DNA from: Pipra filicauda
Lineage: Eukaryota; Chordata; Aves; Passeriformes; Pipridae
Direction of reading: 5' to 3'
Assembly (NCBI RefSeq): GCF_003945595.2
Contig: NW_024104909.1
Location: 2,781,001 to 2,845,000, forward strand
Length of the DNA: 64,000 nucleotides
In this document: positions 13,101-25,113 of the stretch, in pieces
Layout of the letters: each line of letters begins with the position of its first letter
How positions within the stretch are numbered: the stretch's first letter is position 1
Program-made: the position numbers and the translations under genes
The notes under the pieces: generated by a model
The model's input: only the letters and a program-made list of their open reading frames with translations
Told to the model about the DNA's origin: nothing
Database searches by the model: none

Positions 13101-15215
13101 AAGCATTTCTCTTTAAAATTTTGGACTAAAGGTAGGAGAATTAATAATTGTTTAGTACATGAGTACTTCAGATTTTTAAATGAAAAGATGAAAGGTCACA
13201 TCACATCACTTCACAGTAAATGGTGCCTATGACTGATGGGGGAGAACCCCAAATCCTCTGTAAAATCCAAAGGCAGAAAGAGAGATGAGGCTCTAAAACT
13301 TGAACAGTTTTCCTTCCCTTCTGTCTGTAGGTGGTATTAATGGCATATGAGATTCATAATTAACTCACATGAAAAGTGCTTGCTGAAGACATGGTGAATT
13401 GGGTTTATTTTTTTAAAAAACTAATCAGACTTTTTGCTGTCTCTTTATGAAGAGCAGGGCAGAGCTTCCTACAATGTCTGTACTTGCCTGCCACAGCTCA
13501 GGGAAATGTTCCCTGTGGTGATCCAAGGGCTGTTGGTGCTAATGCTGCAGCCAGACCTGCTGATATTCCCTGGGATGTCTCAGCATTGCACCCCATGCTG
13601 ATGATCCTCTTGTCTCGGGAAGGCTGTAAAGCTCCATTTTCATGCTGCTTCTGGCTCTAAATGGTCTTATTTTGGTGCTGTCTGTGCTGTGCTCTGTTGT
13701 ACCCTGTAGAAATACCCAAAGACTTCATGACTGTGGTACCTGGAAAGAGGGGGAAGAGCTTTTGGTGCCCAGATTGCAGCCCTGTGGCCACCCTTCAAAC
13801 AGCTGTCAGTATAATCCATGAATCCACAGCCATCTATGAAGAGTGTTAAAATTTACTGATCGATGCTTCACTGGCTCTGATCTAGTTCAGACTGAAATAT
13901 AAACACCAGAAAAACAGCATTTCTCGGATTTAGGAAAACATTCACTGAGCTTAATTTGGAATAGTGCACAGCTGAGACAATAACGTGCTGTAAACCTGGG
14001 CTTTTCATAAATGTCCCAGTGTGACAAAGTAAAACCAGATACGATTTCCTTTAAATCAGTGCTATGCAAACACGGAACTCTTATGCTGCTTCCTTTACCA
14101 GAGCCTCAGTATAAGCAGATGGTGCAAGGCTGCCAGTGAGTACTATACATCCCAGGTGATATTTCAGCAAGAAAGATCTGTTAGTCAAGAACATTCTCTT
14201 TCCAGTCTTTGGGAAAGAAATTTATAGAGCAATGTGTTCTGGGACTGCTGATTTCTGAAACAGAAGATGGCCTTTTTATTTATTCGTTTGGGATTCTGCT
14301 TTTATAGCTTTGCTCGCTGGTTCATCTTGGTGTCTTTCAGTGGAGCTGAGGCTCTGGAACAGATATGCTTTCTGAATAAGACTGTCTGGTTAATTTTTTT
14401 TATTTTTAATACTTATGATGGCACTGAGATTTCTCTTCTCAGAAAAACACACGTATTCTTTTCTGCTGATTTATTTCTGACTTCTGCTGTCATAAGGATT
14501 CTCCCAGGACATTTGTTGTTCACTCAGTAATTTAAACTTTGTGAATTTCTTTAAACTTTGTTTAAGTTAAATCCCAGTGTATTTTCCTCTGAATAATTTT
14601 TTGCACTCAATCCCTGAAAAACGGTTTGTGCTTTATTTATTTATTTACTGCTATCTGTTTAGTTCCACTGACAGTTTTCCAGCTCTTGCTAACAGCCCTC
14701 TGGTCAAGTGTCCTTGGAGAAAAGCAGACAAAATATTCTGCACTAGAATATTTTTGAATCTGGAAGCACACTAATAGATTCGAAAATTTAACATTCTAGG
14801 GAATGACTCCTGCAGAAGTTATTTGAACATGCTCTGTTTTCAATACCATTTTCCCAGTCCTTGATGCTGCAGAGTCTCCATTTAGTGCACCTACACCAGT
14901 GGGAAATACTGTACGAATACTTTGTTGTCATTCTGGTCACGTAGATGGAAAACAATTTTGAAAGCAGGAGGAAAACTTGAGTGGAGAAAGAGCTCCTTTA
15001 ATGTATGACATACTTGAAACACAGCAGTCAGGACAGGTCCATTCTTCCTGCTGTAGAATAATTATGCATGTATATGAGCTAGAGTCTGCTTTGGTGCAGG
15101 GATGCCAACAGTGAACTTAAAACTGAGTCTTAATACTGTTATTAGGAAATGTTTTTATTAAGCTAATTTGGCTAATGAATTAAGTTACAGTTAGTAAAAT
15201 CTTGCAGCCGGTTTG
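10115..15215. other. 5-kb A+T-rich gene-less stretch
   Basis: I see no convincing gene, RNA or recent mobile element. The longest frame (112 codons, minus strand, 12768-13106) has no domain signature. A-rich and T-rich tracts near 11025, 11735-11770 and 14394-14405 are simple sequence. The slightly GC-richer patch at 13450-13630 has no matching family that I can name. Confidence 0.6.
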
Positions 15216-15224
15216 GCAGGATGC

Positions 15225-15400
15225 AGGGCTGTGGGGACGCCGGGCTGTGGGGACGCCGGGCTGTGGGGACGCCGGGCTGTGGGGATGCAGGGCTGTGGGG
15301 ACGCAGGGCTGTGGGGACGCAGGGCTGTGGGGACGCAGGGCTGTGGGGACGCAGGGCTGTGGGGACGCAGGGCTGTGGGGACGCAGGGCTGCAGGGGCAC
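15225..15400 (+). repeat. 16-bp G-rich minisatellite, 10 full units plus one degenerate
   Basis: Ten head-to-tail 16-base units start at 15225 and every 16 bases to 15369. The consensus is (A/C)GGGCTGTGGGGACGC, and a decayed eleventh unit starts at 15385. Three consecutive units (15241, 15257, 15273) begin with C, the others with A. One unit (15273) carries GATGC in place of GACGC. Each unit has one GGG and one GGGG run on the plus strand, so any two neighbouring units satisfy the four-run rule for an intramolecular G-quadruplex. Because 16 is not a multiple of 3, every frame reads through the array as a 16-residue Gly/Trp/Arg-rich repeat. Those frames are artefacts. Confidence 0.97.
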
Positions 15401-16430
15401 ATTGCTTGTGTACTGGGAGAGGAAAGGAGCACCATCCTTCTGGGCCTTACATGAGTTGGTGTAAGTTTATATTAAACTTTACACCGTGTAGAATCTTTAA
15501 TAAACCACTATAACGAAAGAAAGGAAAGAAAGCAGTTAGCAAAGTTTACGAAACCCACTCACCCTCACATCCTTATAATTCCTTCATGAAATTATATCCT
15601 CTGTGGATGTAACCCAAGGCCTTCCTCTTGGGTGGTGGAAATCATGTTTCCTTAAAGCTTGGCAAAGCTGGGGAAAGTTATGAAGAACCTCAAAGACAGG
15701 ACATGAGGTCACAGTAATGGTTTCATTCCCAGCTTTTATGACATGGATGCAATATAAATAGAGAGTATGTGCAGCAGATATGAAAAGACTTTTGTAGAGG
15801 AGAAGTCTTCAGGGATGAGAAGGAGCAGAAAACAGTAATGGAGATAAGAGACATCAGTTGTTTTGAATGGGAACTTTCTGAGCTTTGTTTTTTGAGTTTC
15901 TTTCATTTCCTGTGTGTACAGGAAGCCAAAGGATCCTTAGGAAATAAGGAGTGATGGTTGGGTTTGGGTATGTTGCCTCCTGCAAGATGCTAACTTTGTG
16001 AATGACACGGCAGAGAGGGTTTCAGTGGTATCTGGAGATATCACAAAATGTCCAGCTAAAGAAATTTTCAGAAACTCTACCTCTCAATAAAGTTACATAG
16101 TTTTAAATAGAAATCATAATAAATGCACGTTAATAACAAATCATATGTCTGTTTTTTCAATTAAGCAAATATGAAAATTGAAAAGCTACCCAGAAATGGT
16201 TGGGTTATCTTTTGGTTTTGTGGTCATAAGTGAAATAGTTGGCTCCTTCCTGAGCTTGGGAACTGGGTTCACTGAAATGTGAAGAATCACTATCCTTATT
16301 AATGCTAAATAGGTTTCATTATATAGATATACAATTCTGTTGGTTGGGGGAAATAATGTTTAGAGTTTACCCTGAAATACATGATCATAAATGATGACAC
16401 AGGTGTCCCAGAGCTCATGGCTGTGGTTGG
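15401..16430. other. Non-coding DNA after the minisatellite
   Basis: A GAAAG-type purine run lies at about 15514-15531. The rest is unique A+T-rich DNA without open frames of note or a recognisable repeat. Confidence 0.6.
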
Positions 16431-16436
16431 AAGCCA

Positions 16437-16715
16437 TCAGCGATTCCTCTGAGCTGCAGAGGTCCCTTCATTTAGAAAGCATGAGATGCCTGGGTTTTGT
16501 ATCTCCAAAATTAGAGTTGTCAGGGCTAAAGGTACCAGAAAGGTGTGTTTGACATAAAGTGAGATCACTATGTGACCCTTCCCATCAATAAAAGGCACAA
16601 AACCACACTCCATAACTGCATTTTTCACAAGTCTTCTTTGCTGTGCCATCTGTGCTGCCAACTGTTCTTCTACTGTATATCGTCTGCCTGAAGAAGCACT
16701 AAGCAGGTGTGGCAC
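16437..16715 (-). other. Short coding-like open frame, possible exon or pseudogene fragment
   Basis: On the minus strand a 92-codon frame begins with a stretch of protein-like composition, including RRYTVEEQLAAQMAQQRRLV followed by a short segment ending in GFVPFIDGKGH. This Gln/Ala/Arg-rich, helix-compatible beginning differs from the Leu/Phe/Ser-rich noise of other frames here. A plausible acceptor (a pyrimidine-containing tract ending in CAG, near 16690) lies just before it. No good donor follows. I do not recognise a protein family. The second half of the frame looks like random translation. Options are an exon, a retroposed fragment or chance. Confidence 0.2.
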
Positions 16716-16739
16716 ATGTTTGGCTCATTCCTGCTTTGC

Positions 16740-16965
16740 ATGTGTAATGTAATTATGTTTGACAGACTTGGTTTGATTGAGAGAAAACTATGAATTGGAT
16801 TAAATGTTTTTTGTTTAGACTTTATTAGCTAAAGATGCCATTGCATAATTAATTTGCGAATAAGCAGCAATCTTGCAAATGAGGCAGTGAATCAAAAGCA
16901 CAGGAAGACATTATAGCCTCTTCTCAGGATGAGTTTACACATTTCTTATTTGTAGTATTCATTAA
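16740..16965. promoter_or_regulatory. Candidate homeodomain/POU-rich enhancer
   Basis: This compact island has clustered TAAT/ATTA words (TGTAATGTAATTATG near 16743; CATAATTAATTTGCG near 16844) and an octamer-like CTTGCAAATGAGG near 16873. It is unique sequence without simple repeats and without coding potential. The clustering resembles deeply conserved neural or limb enhancers of vertebrates, but that assignment is inference only. Confidence 0.3.
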
Positions 16966-16969
16966 AAAT

Positions 16970-17800
16970 ACATAAAGGAAGGTTAACAAAACATTGCAAC
17001 AAAGAACCACAGGCTAACCAGTCAGCCACAGAAGCCTTCATATATGCATAAGTCAAAGAACAGAAAACAAGCCAACTCAAAAACATGAGCCTGTGCTAGA
17101 CAGTAAATGCTTTAACAATACTTGAATTCCATTCCCAGATGCATTCTATTTAACTCCAATGCTTTGAACCAAAGATGTCAGTAGAACCATACACTTGCAG
17201 TCTCAATGTAAAAAAAAATGTAAGAATACTTTTTTAAATGTAGGGAAACTTTTAGTGTGAACCTCTGAATTTTTACTCAGAGAAGATGCTACTCTTTACA
17301 TTAAGGATGGAAAGTGGCTGTTTTTATTTCTGTGCATCAAAATATTTACATCTGTTTCTATTTTATGTTTAGGTCATACAAATAATGCAACCATACAAAC
17401 CATACTACTTTGTCATGTATTTATTGATTGTGTTGTAATAGTATAAATATTGATTTGTAGTTATCGGTAATGTTGATGTTCTAACTTCCATATTAGCAAC
17501 ATGTGTTGGCAAAAGATCTTGTTCCAAACAGCAATCTTTAAATGCTGCTGTAATCAAAAAACTCTGAAAGTGGTTTAAGAAGCGGATTAATTTACCAATA
17601 AGAACTCACCAGCATTATAATTATTTCTATTAATTAGATTTTTTACATTATTTTAGTTGAACATATTCTTTTATGGCAGCATGTGAGAGTAAAATCACCA
17701 ATGCCCCACGTACTGGCTGAGAGAGCAAGTAGATTTTTCCAGAACAATCATGTTGAAATACATCTTCTGTGGTAAAGAAGTGAAACAAATATGCTGGAGA
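16970..17800. other. A+T-rich non-coding DNA
   Basis: No frame of 60 codons and no named repeat is present. A further TAAT-rich stretch at about 17590-17660 may belong to the same regulatory neighbourhood as the island upstream. Confidence 0.5.
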
Positions 17801-17813
17801 TTTTTTGATAGGT

Positions 17814-19104
17814 TTAGCTAAGTTTTTCCTGCTTCTGTTTTTTCAGTCCTGTGTGAACCATTGTGCTGCTTCTGCTTCCCAGCAGCATCATGTTTCTTCT
17901 CTCAAGAGCAGTGACCACAATCTGGCAGGACAGAAGATTGATGCAGGGTCGTTTGCTAAAAATTCTTCTTTCTTCAAATGAATAAATCCTTTGCCAAGGG
18001 TTTATGGAGTTTGTAAGGTAGCTGATATTTATTCTAATTCTTTGGCCACTGCTCAAATGTTGCCTTCAGTCACATGCTCTCTATGATTATTATGTTCTTC
18101 CTATGCAGCACTTTGAGCCCTGAATGTTTATGCAGATGTATTACTGTTGCTATTCCAGATAGTGGGTTTTTCTTCATTATGTCTGTTTTGGATTTTTCCA
18201 CTAATTTCCAGCCATCTTGGATCTTTCAGAGATGATGTTCAGAACATTAAATACTATGAGAACACCGTTGATTTTTCCCAATACTTTAATCTTTTTTTCA
18301 GAAGCTCCATAATTCTTAAACACAGTTTTCTCTCCTTTGTGATTTTTATTACAGAATTCCTCTCTTTGTTGTTTGAGTTTCAATTGACTCCATTGCTTTT
18401 CAAATCCCTCCAGCCTTCCCTCAATTTTATTTACCCTGGTCTCAAAGGAAGCTGTGGAAGCTTGAAGGTTATCGATTTTTAAATGAAGAGATTGAAGAGG
18501 TTCTTTTACTGAGGTGTCTTGTAAAGCATCTGAAGGTGGAGATGCTGCCCCAGCCGTGGAGGATGATGTTGTATGTGCAGGGTGAGGTCACTTGACCCGT
18601 CATGGCACAGCTTTTATTCAATCCATGTGCTTCTCTGAGCACCTTCTGGCATATTTTTGTTTGGTTGTCTGTCTCAAACAGTGTTGTAACTCTTGAGGAG
18701 ACTGTTAGCATCAGGGTTTCAAGACAGCAGTGGGCTTTCAGGCTTGTGAGTGTGTAATAGGAGTGACGACCTTTGCAGCAACCCTTCCAGATGATCCACG
18801 TTGTTGGAGTGCTGTAGGAAGCCACTGAGGTCAGCATGTGGCTTGTTCAGGATGGCTCTGCACAGCCTCTGTCTGTCTGGGGCCCTAATGAGGCACTGAG
18901 AAAACAGGGATCTCACCCCCTCAGCTTATCCAGGAAAAAAATGGGAGGAGGAAGACTTGGGAGTACAGTGAGAGGAAAATACTTCGCTAATAAAGCAAAA
19001 AAGTCTGCTGGAATCATAGTCCATTCATTTAGCAAGCTGGTATTTTCCTCCCTTCTTTCTCTTGGGCTTTGGCTTTGAACCAAGATCACAAATAACCGGG
19101 TCAC
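17814..19104 (-). pseudogene. Decayed minus-strand coding remnant, possibly retroelement gag or a processed pseudogene
   Basis: Several minus-strand frames succeed one another across about 1.3 kb with in-frame stops and register changes, as expected of a dead gene. A 65-codon piece at 18719-18916 contains APDRQRLCRAILNKPHADLS. Another piece at about 18360-18580 reads as a Pro/Ser/Thr-rich lead followed by an amphipathic, coiled-coil-like stretch that includes NKIEGRLEGFEKQWSQLKLK and ends in a stop. A third lies at 17814-18056. A basic linker plus coiled coil would suit an endogenous-retrovirus gag or a LINE ORF1-type protein, but I cannot assign a family. There is no poly-A tail or target-site duplication that I can identify. 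Ordinary non-coding sequence remains possible. Confidence 0.28.
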
Positions 19105-21120
19105 TTCACCTGTCTCTTACCATACTTGTGCATCTTTCTTTTATTAGGGGAAAGTCACTATTCCAACGAAACCATAAAACCTCTGGCCTTAAGCCATCAG
19201 GTCTGGCAGTTCAGTAAATCATAAATGCTCTGCATCCCTGTGACCAGCTTCATTTCTACCTTGCTCCTGGGGATTTAATCCCCACTGGAGGTGGTATGCT
19301 GTTTTTATTAACAGGTTTTCCAATCGTGTTGTTAGAGGCTGGGAGAGGTGTGAAATATTCTGTGGTGAGGCCAGGACACACTGAAAGGACACAAAAGGGA
19401 TTGCAGTGAGGTGAAACTTTTCCCAAAATATCTCAGTTTGGCTGATGGGAAGACTCTTAGGCTGGATTTTGCATTATTCAGCTTCATTTGTATTTTCTGA
19501 GGAAGGCCATTACTATTTCCAAACCTGAGATGCAAAGCACATTCTTCTTCAGAAGAGCAGTTCTTGTAACACATTAAGCCCATCTCTCACCAGTGGTTGG
19601 CTCTGACAGGTGAGTCAGGGTTTTCCATGAGAGTATGTGAGCAAAACTGCCAAGTGTTGAGGCTACCAGAGAACCTTAGACTTGGCAGCAAATGTTATAG
19701 TATGGGATTATTTTTATTTAACATAAATATATCAGTGATGCACAGAAATAAGACTGTAGGTTTAAAGCGGAGTTTAGGGAGGTGTTTGTTAGAAAGCACT
19801 GACTATTCTCTGCAGGGGAGACAAAACACATGAGGAAATTATCCTGATTGTCTCACCACTGGTACAAAAAACTTCCTGGAGATGACAACTTATGTTTTTA
19901 CTTTGAATTTCGTTCAATAGTGAATCCATGTTTCAGCTTCAAAATAATGTGTTTTAAAGTTTCACAAGAAATGATGAATCTACAACACAGCCCTCTTTCT
20001 TACCTGCTTTTTTACCTGCTTATAGTCTCTTTAATGTCTTAAATAATTTTACTGATTCTGTTCCAAATCAAATCTTTCAGATAAAGGTAGAATTGATAAC
20101 TTCTAAAAGGAACATAATTAGTCATCTGTGAGTTTTACAATAGATATTGTCTTCTAAGGTTCTGCAAATGTTTTGTCACTTGTGACTGCAAAGAAAGTCT
20201 CTTCCATCTGGCACAGTTTGCAAATAGCCCCACTGAGTTCAGCAGGCAGCATTTGCCTCTTATATAATGCTATCAAACTTTGGACCATGCTGATTATTAA
20301 AGTATTAAATGCCACATTTGTGACTTATGATTATTACACATAGCAAAAAAAAAGACTATGAAAATTAATATCTAGTTTATTTACTGACAGGAATAACACT
20401 GAAAGCCTTCTGAAGCTGTTAAAATGATAGAAGATAAGGGCATTTTTACTTTGAAGTAACTTATTCAAAGCAGGCTTGTAGTGCTGTAGGCTGGAATTTT
20501 CAAAGCAGCACAGGAAAGGTGGAGACCAGGCTCTCCTTGCGTTTCAGTAGGGTGATCTAGAGAAATGAGTTTAAGAATATCCTTGGAAAATGGAATCATT
20601 CTGGCAGTGTCTGAACTTCCTTTTGACAGGGAAGAAGGACTAGGGTACCTGCAGTCGGGATACTATTACAGTACTGGCTGCTGGTTTTCTGCACCTCTTC
20701 TGGTAACGGGCAGAAGGGCACTAAACTCCTCTTTTATTTTTACATCATATTTTCTATGTTTTATTCTAGAGGCAGTGACCCCCTGCAGTAGTCAGGGGCC
20801 AGATTACTTTGCTGTTTGTGTCCCTTGGACTGAGTGCTCCAAGTATTGCAGCTCTGGCAGAGGTTACATGGTGTTTTTAGAGAACTTGGTGGATTAACAG
20901 AAGAGGAGCGTGGAGGGTATTTTTGTTCTGCACAAGATGGATGTATGAGGGACAGAGAAAAGCCAGCTGGAAACAACTGATATTTTCTTCTCTGCTTTTC
21001 TCAGGGCTCCTTGTCCAGATGTGGTTTTCTGTCTCTAATCTTCTCCCATTAAGACTAAGTTATCTGAGGTTTCTTTTGGGGCTGCAGAACATCAATTATG
21101 CATTTTGTCCATAAAGAAAA

Positions 21121-21170
21121 GGGTTATGTCGAGTCCATCACAAAAAGGGTTATGTTGTGTCCATCACAAA
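21121..21170 (+). repeat. 26-bp tandem duplication
   Basis: Two copies of a 26-base unit beginning GGGTTATGT and ending TCCATCACAAA lie head to tail (21121-21146 and 21147-21170). They differ at only two positions in the shared part, where the first copy has CGAG and the second TGTG. The duplication is local and recent-looking. It is too short to be a gene or a satellite. Confidence 0.9.
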
Positions 21171-21607
21171 GCATGCTGAACACTGCTGGCTTCTTCAGAC
21201 AAGTAATCAGTGTATGGAATAGTAAGTAACTTCTGTCTTGATGTCCAGCAGTTGGGGTTTTTCCTCAAAGTGTGCTCTTGCTATTTGTCATACAATCCAC
21301 CTCATTTGAAAATCTGATTATAGTGTTCAGTTATGATCCCCTGAGGTGTTAAAACCTATAGGATTTTTTTAGACAGTTAGAAGTGCATTTCCTCATTTAA
21401 AAAACCCACCCAGACTTATCTGTGCATCTGTTTCAAAGAAGTCTTCTACCTAATAAAATGTGAGTGTGGAAAGTAGGGATAGCTGCTTTCTGCCTAACAG
21501 TTCATTATTTTCCTTTGTGAAACCAACCTTGTCCTATTCTGCCACACAATATAAACACAATAAGTCAGACTCTGCTCTTGGTATGGTTGTCCTGGGTAGA
21601 CTGGATG

Positions 21608-21608
<1 letters not shown>

Positions 21609-21638
<30 letters not shown>
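21609..21638. repeat. (TA)8 followed by T14
   Basis: Eight TA dinucleotides run directly into 14 T residues. The compound microsatellite is likely to be length-polymorphic. Confidence 0.95.
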
Positions 21639-22789
21639 GGTGTCTGAATGAAAGCCAGGGTGTTATTGTATCACTTCATTTCATATCAAACTACATCGCC
21701 ACATAATGATATAATTGCAGAACACAAGCAGATGCAAAAGTTATAGTGCAATAAAATGTCACAACTGAGAACAATGTTTGTAGTTTCATTTAAAAGTTTG
21801 AGTCTCAATATGAAAGATTGTAACACAGTTTGGAATGTGAGTTTCAAGATGTCTGTATTTGTCTTCAATCAGGGTGTTTTTATTTATGTTTCAGAATTAA
21901 GAAAATAATTTTGAGTATTGGTACCCAAACTGCCAAAAATCCATGGGTCGTGCTGAGTTCTCCTCCCTGCATTAACCACTCCAACAGTGGGATTTCTTTC
22001 CTCAGTGAGGACTGGTTTGGGGATGCAGAACTTCCCAATGGGAAAGGGAGGTGCTGCAGCTGCTGGCATGAGTAGCTTTCAAGCATATTTTGTGTCTAGC
22101 AAATCACACATTACACATAAACTGCATTTTCATTAGTCAAATTGACCTCTATTGAAAAAGAAAAATGTGGTGCATTATGAAAGATTAATCTATCTGAAAA
22201 GCAAAGCTGTAAAGAGAATTTATCCTTATTTTTCTTTAGAGTCTATTGAATGAATATTGCAAAACCAAATATTCTGTAAAAAATAGAGGACCCCAAAATC
22301 CTTTTTACAGATTTTTAAGTGTTAAGACTTCAACTAATTTTTTTTTACTGTTCTTCTGAATGATTTCTTTTAATTGATGGGACTGCAAGTGGAAAACTTC
22401 TGAATTTACAGATATTTTAAAGGATATGATCTCTTTAAATTTTTCACTCCACATCCTGTCTGCATTCATTACAGACAAATCAATGAAAATTGATAAACCC
22501 ATGATGGAAAAAAAGGAATGTATTTGTATTCATTACAGGGGATCGGAGATAATAATAAAATGAAATGTTGTTATAGTGAGATATAAACCCAACCTAAGGA
22601 ATTGTTCAATATATGAATAGCTGGATACATTTCATTACTGTGATATGGAGCAGCTTGATAGAGGAAGCCAATAATTTAAAAAGTCTTGAGCACAGGGTTA
22701 TGCTGACTATCCAGTTCAATACGTTAATTGACAATAAATCCTGCTTGCCTATAAAAAGCACTTGACTAGTCATTTTCAAGATGGTCATG

Positions 22790-24810
22790 ATTTTTTATGA
22801 TGCGGAACTTTTAATTTACAGGGATGATAAAAATAGATTTACTTTCAGCCACTTGTATTTGATTTAATTACCTAATCAACTATAAATCATCTACTATTGA
22901 AAAAGTAATTTAACAGAGATGATATTTTGTCGTCATTTTTTTCTTAAGTAGGAGAGAGTCTTTTGTAAAGAAAGGTGAAACAGGCTTTGGAGGAATTAAA
23001 AAATTCTCTCCTCTTTAAAGAAAGGGTTGGAAGTTCAGAATCAAGAAGTTTCGAATTGCTAAGTGAAGGCCTTGAGTTTTGGAAGGACTTGTTTGTGGTT
23101 ACCTAATGTCCTGTTAAGAAAGCAGATAGTAGAAATGCTGTATGGCAAAGGACCAGCTGTGGATATTAAGGATGTGACACAGACCTTGTGCAGTGGGAAT
23201 TCCCTCTGTTTGGGATAACAAGTGCCATTCCATTGTGGGAAATGTCCAGCATGGCCATGGACAGAGAAATTGCTGTACCTTGTCTATGCAAAGAACAGAG
23301 AAACCATCTAAGTCAGAAGGGGGGTGACTTGACAGAGGAATGTGAGGCTTTCTGTTAGGAATTTAACTGCAAGTTTTCATCCCTAAATGAAAACAGGATA
23401 AGAAGGTTTTCTGTATTTTAATAGCTCTCTCCCAAAAACTGACATAGCGTGTGAAAAGAGCTAAACAAGTAAAAGAACATGCAGGTTAAAAAAAAAAACC
23501 CAAAGGAATAATTCGAAGGAAGAAGTGTGAGGTTTTATAAAGGAAAAGTAACATTGTTTAGTTTTCCATGTACAGACAATCGTATTAAAGAGGTAAACTA
23601 TGTACTGGGGTGAAAATATTTCATACTATAAGACTTGAAAAAGTCTAGCTTGAAAAATATTGTCAGTCTCAGAACTGCCATTGACCAGAGAGTGGGTATG
23701 ACATCCCCAAAATCATGATTACACAATGCTAGCTGTGCTCTAGATGAAAAGTGTTCCACATAAAGAGCTTTTGGAATATATTCAGAGAGGAAGTTTTGGT
23801 CAAATGAGTAACAGGTGTCACGAAAGTTACTGAGAGATTACAAAGAAAGAATTTATTGGAGATTTTTGCTGTTTGGTATTCTTGTTTGAAATTATTTGAA
23901 AAACAGATAAATCCCCAAATTCACTACTGAAATATCTCCTAAATGTCTAAGGGGTCGGGAGAGGAAAATGAAATGCATGTAGCATGAGGAAAAAAATAAC
24001 GTGTTAGTGTGGGATTATGAAAATAATAAAAGTTAAGAAAGTACAGAAAGTAAAGATGGGAACAGTCGTGCCATTAACATTATGAACGAAGAAAAATCAA
24101 TGCTAGAAAATATCTCCTGGAGAATTCGGGTCACTTTATGAGTTGGGAATAAAGCCAGCTTCTATAATAAGGGTAAAAGAATCATGTGAAATAATGAAAA
24201 CCAAGCTGGGAAGTGGAGATTTGAGACTGAATTACCCTGATAGCTAGAAGGCTTTATTAAATTTAAGGAAATAAACAGAAAGAAAAGTATGTATGTTATT
24301 AAAAATACACATTTTTGTTATGGATGACAACAGATTTTGAAAAACCTGTGCACAGTCTAATTCACAACCAATATGAAATTAAATCTGCCTTCACAAAATT
24401 CCTCAGAATTACTGCAGGTAAATGAAAATTGCCATATTGAATTAGACTGGAACCCTTTTATCAAATGAGGCTGAGATGAGGTACTTGAAGGCAGTATAAG
24501 AAACCCTGAGTAGGATAATTAGAATATAGCTTGCCTACACAAAAAAGTTGTTTTTTCCTGCGCAGTGAGAGGTTGGGTAACAGAGACAAGAGGATTATGT
24601 TCTTGCCAACTGTTCAGGGCTTCTTTTTAACTCCCCTTTTACTCAACTGAGTGTTGGAATTCACCGGATTTTAGAACATTTATTTAGTATAACTACTTGT
24701 GTATGCTGCCAGGGATGAGCTTGTGAATGACCAGCCTTGTTTCTGTTCCCATTAACTTATTTTAGGTTTGGGTCTGGATATCAGTCTCCTGAGAACAGAC
24801 TGATGTCTTG
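22790..24810. other. Purine-rich, ORF-free 2-kb stretch
   Basis: The plus strand is visibly rich in A and G, with many GAAAG, GGAAG and AAAAT words, and carries no frame of 60 codons on either strand. That is unlike the neighbouring kilobases, which hold several each. No LTR, LINE tail or tandem repeat can be recognised. An A-rich strand bias over this length would suit the inside of an old endogenous retrovirus or an ancient LINE. It could equally be unique DNA with skew. Confidence 0.35.
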
Positions 24811-25113
24811 ACTGTAGATGTTAGTGGGCTGTGTGATTTTGTTCGGTATAAGAAATTCTAAATTGAAGCTGTCCTGTTGTCATGCCTTGTGTCTACTGCC
24901 TCAGATATGGACATGGCCCAGCCCAGAAGGAGGTGATGGCAGAAATTGCACACTCCAATGTTTCCATCCAGAGCATAGGTGGGAATGGAGACTTAAGTGG
25001 CCAGGACGGGAAGTGTAACTAATCTGGATGTGTCAGCCTTGCTGCAAATGGGTTTATATAGACACAGTTATCTACAATGATGACATACACGGTATTTCCT
25101 TTTGTTGGAGACC

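Larger units (their letters stand above)
19110..22790. other. Gene-less stretch with two small simple repeats
   Basis: This region holds unique A+T-rich DNA. Frames of up to 110 codons (20565-20897, plus) have no recognised domain and are rich in translated T-runs. The 26-base duplication at 21121 and the TA/T tract at 21609 are listed separately. Confidence 0.6.

Noticed and set aside
15172..15513. Overlapping Gly/Trp/Arg-rich and Pro/Ser-rich frames of 69-103 codons on both strands
   Set aside because: They are six-frame read-through of the 16-bp minisatellite. A unit length not divisible by 3 keeps every frame open if the unit lacks stops.
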